From: Firmicutes bacterium AM55-24TS
Lineage (GTDB): Bacteria; Bacillota; Clostridia; UBA1381
Assembly (NCBI GenBank): GCA_003460745.1
Contig: QTVU01000045.1
Coordinates: 1-22,419 of the forward strand
Reading direction: 5' to 3'
Length of the DNA: 22,419 bases
Position numbers and translations under genes: made by a program. Under the pieces are notes generated by a model that was not told where the DNA came from, made no database searches, and saw only the letters and a program-made list of their open reading frames with translations. Below are positions 16,229 through 22,419 of the stretch, in pieces. Position 1 is the first letter of the stretch, and every line of letters begins with the position of its first letter.

Positions 16229-18639
16229 ATGGAGAGTTACAACTTTAAAGCTATTGAAAAAAAATGGCAGGATAAGTGGGAAGAAACAGGTGCATTCCAC
16301 GCTGAAACAAACAGCAAAAAGCCTAAGTATTATACAATGATAGAGTTCCCGTATCCGTCAGGTGCGGGCTTGCATGTAGGTCATCCGAGAAGTTATACGG
16401 CACTTGATATTATCGCAAGAAAGCGTCGTATGGAGGGTTACAACGTACTTTATCCGATAGGCTGGGACGCATTCGGACTTCCGACTGAAAACTTTGCTAT
16501 AAAAAACAAGGTACACCCGAAATCGTAACGGCAAAGAATATTGCTAACTTTACACGTCAGCTTAAAATGCTTGGTTTCTCATTCGACTGGTCAAGAGAAA
16601 TCAACACAACCGATCCGAGCTATTATAAATGGACACAGTGGATATTCTTACAGCTTTTTAAGCACGGACTTGCATATAAGCAGGAAATGCCGATTAACTG
16701 GTGTACCGGCTGTAAAGTAGGACTTTCAAACGAAGAAGTTGTAAACGGTGTTTGCGAAAGATGCGGAAGTGAAGTTGTTCAAAAGAGAAAGAGCCAATGG
16801 ATGCTTAAAATCACCGAGTACGCACAACGTCTTATCGATGACCTTGACGATGTAAATTATCTTGAAAAGATTAAAACACAGCAGAAAAACTGGATAGGCA
16901 GAAGTGAGGGCGCAGAGGTTAAGTTTAAACTTTCAACAGGCGATGAAATGATTGTTTACACAACGCGTGCAGATACACTTTTCGGTGCAACTTATACAGT
17001 TATGTCACCTGAACATCCGCTTATCGAAAAGATGAAAGATTCAATTACAAATTATGACGAAGTGCTTGCATATAAGACAGAGGCGGCAAAGAAGTCTGAA
17101 TTTGAAAGAACAGAGCTTGCAAAGGAAAAGACAGGTGTTAAACTTGAGGGAATTTATGCGGTGAATCCTGCAAACGGTGCAAAACTTCCTGTATTTATTT
17201 CTGACTATGTACTTGTAACTTACGGTACAGGTGCAATTATGGCAGTTCCTGCACACGACAGCCGTGACTGGGATTTCGCAAAGAAATTTAATCTTCCGAT
17301 TATCGAAGTTGTTTCAGGCGGTAAGAACGTACAAGAAGAGGCTTACACAGATGTATACAAGGGTAATATGGTAAATTCCGAGTTCCTAAACGGTCTTCCG
17401 GTAAAAGAGGCTATTCCTACAATGATTGAATGGCTTGAAAAGCAAGGTCTTGGAAAGAGAAAAGTAAACTTCAAACTTCGTGACTGGGTATTCTCACGTC
17501 AACGTTATTGGGGTGAACCTATTCCTCTTGTACATTGTGATAAATGCGGTTGGGTGCCTATTCCTGAAAGTGAACTTCCTTTGGAACTTCCTGAAATTGA
17601 AACATTTGAACCGGGTGAAAACGGTGAATCACCGCTTGCAAAAGCATATGATTGGATTGAAACAACTTGTCCGTGCTGCGGCGGTAAGGCACAAAGAGAA
17701 ACAGATACAATGCCGCAGTGGGCTGGTTCAAGCTGGTATTTCCTAAGATATATGGATCCGCATAATGATGAGGCACTTGCGTCAAAAGAGGCGTTGGAAT
17801 ATTGGTCACCTGTCGATTGGTATAACGGCGGTATGGAACATACAACACTTCACCTTTTGTATTCACGTTTTTGGCATAAGTTCCTATATGATATAGGCGT
17901 AGTTCCTACAAAAGAACCGTATATGAAACGTACTTCACACGGTATGATTCTTGGTGAGAACAATGAAAAGATGTCTAAGTCAAGAGGTAATGTTGTAAAT
18001 CCTGATGAAGTTGTAGAAGAATTCGGTGCGGACGCATTCAGAACATATGAAATGTTCATCGGTGCATTCGATCAGTCAACTCCATGGTCACAGCAAGGTT
18101 TGAAAGGTTGTTATAAGTTCCTTGAAAGAGTATGGAACTTGCAGTCAATCGTAAATGACGAAGAAGGTTACAGTGCTGACCTTGAAAAGAATATAAATAA
18201 GGCTATAAAGAAAGTCGGCGAGGACTTCGAGAGAATGAAGTTCAATACGGCTATTGCAACTATGATGAGTCTTGTAAATGATTTTTCAAAGAAAGGCAGT
18301 GTAACAAAGGGCGAATATAAGACACTTATTACACTTCTAAACCCTGTTGCGCCTCATATGACAGAAGAATTGTGGCTGACTTACGGTAACGGCGAACTTC
18401 TTTCACTTCAGCCATGGCCGAAATATGACGAGGGCAAGACTGTTGATGATGAAATTGAAATCGTTGTACAGATTAACGGTAAAATTAAGGATAAACTTAT
18501 GATTCCGGCAGGTCTTGATAAGGACGGCACACAAGAGGCTGCAATGAATACTGAAAAGATAAAAGGACTTATCGAGGGTAAGAACGTTGTCAAGGTGATT
18601 GCAGTACCGGGTAAACTTGTTAATATAGTTGTGAAATAA
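16229..18639 (+). CDS. leuS: Leucyl-tRNA synthetase, interrupted by one-base frameshift
   Basis: LeuRS charges tRNA-Leu with leucine. The HIGH-type motif HVGH (residues 49-52), the editing-domain region, Cys-rich zinc-type pairs (CTGCK, CERCG, CDKCG, CPCCG) and KMSKS (about 581-585 in the repaired frame) are all present. As written, the frame stops at TAA 16526 after HPKS. One added base between 16519 and 16520 (CCG GAA ATC GTA ACG) restores [20 protein letters not shown] and gives a complete 803-residue enzyme of usual length. Since the enzyme is essential and the rest is intact, a deletion error in the sequence is the best explanation. AAAGGAG precedes ATG 16229. Confidence 0.93.
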
Positions 18640-18653
18640 AAACAGAGAACGTG

Positions 18654-18683
18654 GAGGGTGTTGCGGTGCGACACCCTCTTTTG
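18654..18683 (+). terminator. Terminator after leuS
   Basis: The stem GAGGGTGT / ACACCCTC with a nine-base loop is followed by TTTTGT. The T run is short, so some readthrough into the AEC gene, which has no obvious promoter of its own, is plausible. Confidence 0.7.
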
Positions 18684-18695
18684 TGAGGGATTGGA

Positions 18696-19643
18696 ATGGA
18701 TAGTTTAATTTACAGTCTTAATGCGACACTTCCCGTACTCCTTGTTATAGTGGTCGGATACGTTCTGAAACAGATAGGAATTCTAAATGACGGATTTGTT
18801 AAGACGGCGAATAAGTTTAACTTTGTTGTGACGTTGCCTGTGTTGTTGTTTGTTGACTTGTCAACAACCGATATAATCGGCGATTTTGATATTACATATG
18901 TTTTGTATTGTGCATTGGTTACGACAGTGGCATTTTTCGGATTGTGGATTGCGGCAAAGTTTTTGATTAAAGATAAAAAGATAGTGGGTGAGTTTGTACA
19001 AGCCGGTTATCGTAGCAGTGCGGCGATATTGGGTGTTGCGTTTATTCAAAATATATACGGCGACAGCGGAATGGCGCCTGTTATGATTATCGGCTGTGTA
19101 CCGCTTTTCAATATATTTGCGGTGCTTGTTTTGACTTTTGAGGGGGAAAAGGACGGCGACGGCAAAGGCAATATTATAAATTCACTTATTAATATTGTTA
19201 AAAATCCTATTATAATAGGTATTGTTTTAGGTGTTGCGGCGTCACTTTTGAAAATTGATTTTCCCGAAATAATCGATAAAACATTAGCGTCGCTTGCAAA
19301 AATGGCATCACCGCTTGCACTTATAACAATCGGTGCGGGCTTTGAGGGACGAAAAGCGATAGCGAAAATTAAGCCGACAATAGCGGCAACTATGATTAAA
19401 CTTGTTGTTCTGCCGGCGATATTTTTGCCGATAGCAATAAAGCTCGGTTTCCGTGACCAAGCACTTGTTGCACTTATTATAATGCTTGGCTCACCGACAA
19501 CTCCGTCAAGCTATATTATGGCTAAAAATATGGGGCACGAGGGTGTGCTTACATCAAGCGTGGTCGTTGCAACGACGCTTATGTCGTCATTGTGCCTTAC
19601 ATTTTGGATTTTTGTTGCGAGGTACTTCGGATATATAATATAA
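18696..19643 (+). CDS. AEC-family transporter (auxin efflux carrier type)
   Basis: A 315-residue membrane protein with about 10 helices, of the auxin efflux carrier family. Bacterial members usually move malate, other organic acids or similar small anions. Typical segments are the N-terminal NATLPVLLVIVVGYVLKQIGIL, NKFNFVVTLPVLLF in the first half and LGSPTTPSSYIMAKNMG near the end. TGAGGGA lies a few bases before ATG 18696, inside the end of the terminator after leuS. Neighbours give no clue to the substrate. Confidence 0.9.
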   Translation: MDSLIYSLNATLPVLLVIVVGYVLKQIGILNDGFVKTANKFNFVVTLPVLLFVDLSTTDIIGDFDITYVLYCALVTTVAFFGLWIAAKFLIKDKKIVGEFVQAGYRSSAAILGVAFIQNIYGDSGMAPVMIIGCVPLFNIFAVLVLTFEGEKDGDGKGNIINSLINIVKNPIIIGIVLGVAASLLKIDFPEIIDKTLASLAKMASPLALITIGAGFEGRKAIAKIKPTIAATMIKLVVLPAIFLPIAIKLGFRDQALVALIIMLGSPTTPSSYIMAKNMGHEGVLTSSVVVATTLMSSLCLTFWIFVARYFGYII

Positions 19644-19681
19644 AGAGAACGGCAGGCGACAACTTGTCGCCTGCCCAAAAA

Positions 19682-19822
19682 TCACATCTTACGATGTAAT
19701 TTTTGAGTATTTTCAGAGAAAAAATCATAAAGTTCCTCCAAAGTCGAAACTTTAGATTTTAAGCCATTTCTGCCGCACAGGTCGCCAGAAATGATTTTCA
19801 ATGAGGTTAGCACCTCAAACAC
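19682..19822 (-). CDS. Candidate 46-residue ORF or gene remnant (doubtful)
   Basis: The minus-strand frame from GTG 19822 to TGA 19682 reads as plausible protein, including ISGDLCGRNGLKSK and STLEELYDFFSENTQKLH. I do not recognise the family. No ATG and no ribosome-binding site precede it, and it overlaps several hairpins. It could be the tail of a decayed gene, part of a repeated element, or chance. It is listed because its composition looks more protein-like than most shadow frames. Confidence 0.22.
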   Translation of the reverse strand: MFEVLTSLKIISGDLCGRNGLKSKVSTLEELYDFFSENTQKLHRKM

Positions 19823-19870
19823 TCTAAAATAAAGTAGACAAAACCATTATGGTTTTGTCTGCAATTTGAG

Positions 19871-19898
19871 ATGGCTACATATTTGTAGCCATTTTTTT
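19871..19898 (+). terminator. Rho-independent terminator
   Basis: The perfect stem ATGGCTACA / TGTAGCCAT with a four-base loop is followed by seven T. It would end transcripts from the AEC gene or the hairpin-rich region before the next gene. Confidence 0.85.
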
Positions 19899-19994
19899 AT
19901 TAACAAAATATTCATAAATAAAATTCTTCCTTTAAGGTTTATTTAAGAAACTAAATGTATAATTAAATCAATATAAAGGAAAGGGGTAACAAAA

Positions 19995-22268
19995 ATGAAT
20001 ATCGGATTAAAGAAAAAGATAATAAGTATAGCAGCAGTAGTTGCAATTACCGCAACAATTGGCAACGGATGTGTTTTGGCAAAGAGCAATGATATTACGG
20101 TTACATATGACGGTGAAAATATCAGCTTTGACGTTCAGCCTGAAATCGTAGATGACAGAGTAATGGTTCCTATGCGTACCATATTTGAAACATTCGGTGC
20201 AAAGGTTAAATGGAACAGCGACACACAGACGATAACCGCAAAGAAAAAGTCAAAGACTATACAAATGACTATCGGCAGCAGTGATATGACTAAGAATGAC
20301 GAAACATATTCATTTGATGTTTCACCTATAATCGAGGCCGGAAGAACACTTGTTCCGATTCGTGCAATAAGCGATATGCTCGGACTTGATGTTGAGTGGA
20401 ACGAAAAGAACAACACAGTTACAATAACCACTCCGCAAGATGATGAGGACGAGTCTTGGAAAAACAACACAGGAACGATTGATCTTGACAATGTTGAAGT
20501 TACAGGTGACGGTATAAGTGTATCGGATAATATTATAACAATTTCAAAGGGCGGTGACTTTGAAGTCACAGGCACACTTGATGACGGTCAAATTGTTATT
20601 GACACCGAAGAAAAAGTTAAACTTCGTTTGTCGGGTATGAGTCTTACAAATAAAAACGGTTCGGCTGTATATGTAAAGAATGCCGACAAGGCTTATATCA
20701 CTTTGACGGACAACACCGAAAATACTTTGACGGACGGGGAAAATTACACAAGCGGTGATGAAAATGAAAAAGGCTGTATAACATCAAGAGATAATCTTGA
20801 AATTAAGGGCAGTGGCTCACTTACCGTAAACGGAAATTATAATCACGGTATTTTCAGCAGTAACAGCATTGAAATCGGTAACGGAAATATTACCGTAAAT
20901 GCAAAAAATGACGGTATTCATGCAAATGACACACTTGCGATAAGCGGAGGTACTGTAAATGTTACTGCAAAGGGTGATGGACTTCAAGCGGAAGAAATAC
21001 TTGATATATCGGACGGTGAAGTGAATGTTACGACAACAGGCGAGGTTAAGGCAAGTACATCTAATGACTTCGGCGGTCGAGGTGAAATGAAAGATTCGTC
21101 ACAAATGACAGATGATGAAATTCAATCAATGCGTGAACAAATGAATAATAATCAATTTACGCAAACAGAAGAAAGTGACGACAGTGAAGATACTTCAAGC
21201 AAAGGTATAAAAGCGGATTGGATGCTTGATATATCGGGTGGTGAAGTTACAGTTGATTCGACAGACCATGCTATTCATTGCACGTCTGATATAAATATTA
21301 CGGGCGGTACACTTAATTTATCGTCGGAGAGTAAAAAAGGTATATCAGGTCATGGTGATGTAACGATTGATGACGGTGATATAACGATAACAAAATCAAC
21401 CGAGGGTATTGAAAGTAAGAAAATTTTGACGATAAACGGCGGTAATATTGACATAACTGCAAGTGATGACGGATTGAATTCAGGAGGTACAGGTGCAAAT
21501 CAAAACGGCGGTTTCGGCGGCGGTACTAATATGCAAGGTGGTCAGCAGGGCGGCAGAGGTAAAATTGGCAGACAAAACAGTGACGGACAGGACGGTAATC
21601 AAATGACACCGCCGGAAATGCCAAGTGACAAAAACGGCGGTCAAATGACACCGCCGGAAATAACAAGTGACAAAAACGGCGGTCAAATGACACCTCCGAA
21701 TATGCAACAAGCCGAGGGTAATGAACAGGACAGTGAACATCATATTCAAATCAACGGCGGTAATATTAAAATAGTTGCCGACGCAGACGGTATTGATTCA
21801 AACGGTTCATTGTTCATCAATGGCGGTACTGTTACGGTTGACGCACAGCCAACAGGTGCTGAAAGTGCCTTTGATACAGACGGTGCGTTTATAGTAAACG
21901 GCGGTACAATTATAGGTGTAAGCGGCAGCGGTATGGACGAAAGTCCGAACAGTTACTCTGCTCAAAACGTAATTTTGGCATACACAACTTCACAGATTTC
22001 CGCGGGTGATGAAGTTAAGATAACTGATTCAAACGGTAAGACAATCGCTGAGTATACAGCCGTTAAAGGCGGAAGTAAGATTGTGTACTCATCGGATAAA
22101 CTTAAAACAGGTGAAATGTATACGGTTTACGCAAGCGGTGAAGAAATCGGAAGTGCCGAAATTGAAAGCAGTATAACGAAGATAGGAACAAAGTCAAATT
22201 CGGGTTTCGGCGGCGGTCACAGACAAAAAACAACGGATAACACAATCGACACAAGTGCAACAAATTAA
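19995..22268 (+). CDS. Secreted Cthe_2159-like carbohydrate-binding beta-helix protein
   Basis: A 757-residue exported protein. A signal peptide (about 1-29, likely cut after VLA) is followed by a copper-amine-oxidase-N-like region (about 33-147) with two matching units, VPMRTIFETFGAKVKWN and VPIRAISDMLGLDVEWN. From about 160 to 690 runs a repeated beta-helical pattern (ISGGTVNVTAKGDG, ITGGTLNLSSES, INGGNIDITASDDG, INGGNIKIVADADG). This matches the DUF4353/Cthe_2159 family, whose founding member binds cellulose and polygalacturonate. The helix is interrupted by an acidic insert (about 355-405) and a Gly/Gln-rich insert with MTPPE repeats (about 496-578). No SLH, sortase or lipoprotein anchor is visible; the CuAO-N region may mediate wall attachment. 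AAGGAAAGGGG precedes ATG 19995. Confidence 0.85.
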   Translation: MNIGLKKKIISIAAVVAITATIGNGCVLAKSNDITVTYDGENISFDVQPEIVDDRVMVPMRTIFETFGAKVKWNSDTQTITAKKKSKTIQMTIGSSDMTKNDETYSFDVSPIIEAGRTLVPIRAISDMLGLDVEWNEKNNTVTITTPQDDEDESWKNNTGTIDLDNVEVTGDGISVSDNIITISKGGDFEVTGTLDDGQIVIDTEEKVKLRLSGMSLTNKNGSAVYVKNADKAYITLTDNTENTLTDGENYTSGDENEKGCITSRDNLEIKGSGSLTVNGNYNHGIFSSNSIEIGNGNITVNAKNDGIHANDTLAISGGTVNVTAKGDGLQAEEILDISDGEVNVTTTGEVKASTSNDFGGRGEMKDSSQMTDDEIQSMREQMNNNQFTQTEESDDSEDTSSKGIKADWMLDISGGEVTVDSTDHAIHCTSDINITGGTLNLSSESKKGISGHGDVTIDDGDITITKSTEGIESKKILTINGGNIDITASDDGLNSGGTGANQNGGFGGGTNMQGGQQGGRGKIGRQNSDGQDGNQMTPPEMPSDKNGGQMTPPEITSDKNGGQMTPPNMQQAEGNEQDSEHHIQINGGNIKIVADADGIDSNGSLFINGGTVTVDAQPTGAESAFDTDGAFIVNGGTIIGVSGSGMDESPNSYSAQNVILAYTTSQISAGDEVKITDSNGKTIAEYTAVKGGSKIVYSSDKLKTGEMYTVYASGEEIGSAEIESSITKIGTKSNSGFGGGHRQKTTDNTIDTSATN
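21600..21704 (+). repeat. 42-bp tandem repeat inside the beta-helix gene
   Basis: Two full 42-base units (21600-21641 and 21642-21683) and a half unit (21684-21704) encode QMTPPEMPSDKNGG, QMTPPEITSDKNGG and QMTPPNM. The units are nearly identical and keep the frame, so copy number could vary without breaking the protein. Confidence 0.9.
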
Positions 22269-22273
22269 TAAAT

Positions 22274-22298
22274 AAGGCAAGCCATATCGGCTTGCCTT
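22274..22298 (+). terminator. Probable transcription end hairpin
   Basis: The perfect stem AAGGCAAGCC / GGCTTGCCTT with a five-base loop lies just after the last gene. There is no clear T run behind it, so its strength as an intrinsic terminator is uncertain. Confidence 0.55.
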
Positions 22299-22319
22299 GA
22301 CGTGTTGGAATATGGAAAA

Positions 22320-22419
22320 AGGACGTCGAATAACAGCCACCACTCCGACACTGCGTGCCACCTCTCCTCAAGGAGAGGTATTAGTTGGCTCCCATAGAGG
22401 GGAGCTGTCGACAGAGTCG
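22320..22419. repeat. Partial dispersed palindromic repeat at window edge
   Basis: The segment holds two strong hairpins in a row, ACCTCTCCT / AGGAGAGGT and GGCTCCC / GGGGAGCT, between flanks CACCACTCCGACACTGCGTG and CTGTCGACAGAGTCG. This arrangement resembles a palindromic intergenic repeat that I remember from many gut Clostridia genomes. It runs off the window end, so its limit is unknown. Confidence 0.55.

Larger units (their letters stand above)
19644..19994. other. Hairpin-rich intergenic region
   Basis: This stretch of 351 bases holds no convincing gene on the plus strand. It contains six inverted repeats in a row: GGCAGGCGACAA / TTGTCGCCTGCC (19651-19675), a stem at 19677-19704, TAAAGTT / AACTTTA (19728-19754), CATTTCTG / CAGAAATG (19765-19793), TGAGGT / ACCTCA (19802-19817) and a 25-base near-perfect palindrome (19836-19860), then a terminator. 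A minus-strand frame without a good start crosses it. It may be a mobile or repeated intergenic element or a structured RNA. A TATAAT (19958-19963) near the end may serve the next gene, with a poor -35. Confidence 0.6.

Noticed and set aside
21600..21704. CRISPR-like array
   Set aside because: Units are directly adjacent without spacers, and they encode an in-frame peptide repeat.

Overview
The window is low-GC DNA with strong Shine-Dalgarno sites (AGGAGG type), TTGACA/TATAAT promoters and Firmicutes gene orders such as ruvX-DUF1292 and yhbY-nadD-yqeK-rsfS-leuS. This points to a Bacillota bacterium, probably a Clostridia-type anaerobe with an S-layer-homology (SLH) surface. The genus cannot be fixed from the sequence alone.

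Layout. (1) 1-1982: an acyl-CoA synthetase-like adenylate-forming enzyme with its own promoter and terminator. (2) 2021-2320: a 63-residue DUF6514-like small protein with its own promoter and terminator. (3) 2369-10501: an accessory envelope module. It holds an ECF-like sigma factor, a small two-helix membrane protein, an orphan multi-pass membrane protein and a PrsW-family intramembrane protease. After a terminator come a second small two-helix membrane protein that looks paralogous to the first, and a reconstructed 1800-residue secreted protein ending in three SLH domains. (4) 10571-11709, minus strand: tRNA-Leu(UAG), then a diacylglycerol-kinase-family lipid kinase. (5) 11772-14000, plus strand: MATE exporter, ruvX and a DUF1292 gene. 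(6) 14056-14303: a structured RNA that I assign to 6S RNA. (7) 14319-18683: housekeeping operon yhbY, nadD, yqeK, rsfS, leuS. (8) 18696-19643: AEC-family transporter. (9) 19644-19994: hairpin-rich DNA without a clear gene. (10) 19995-22299: secreted protein with copper-amine-oxidase-N repeats and a Cthe_2159-like beta-helical carbohydrate-binding region. The window ends in what looks like a dispersed palindromic repeat.

How the genes work together. Region 3 reads as a candidate cell-envelope signalling circuit: sigma factor, possible membrane anti-sigma proteins with short outside loops, a protease of the family that cuts the anti-sigma factor RsiW in Bacillus subtilis, and a large surface protein as likely output. 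The linkage and protein families are visible; the anti-sigma roles and the regulatory link are inference. Regions 5 to 7 are ordinary DNA repair, translation, NAD and ribosome-silencing genes.

A quality warning: three genes (the SLH protein, the lipid kinase and leuS) each need exactly one added base to read through. leuS is essential, so single-base deletion errors in the sequence are the likeliest cause. These genes should not be read as true pseudogenes without checking.
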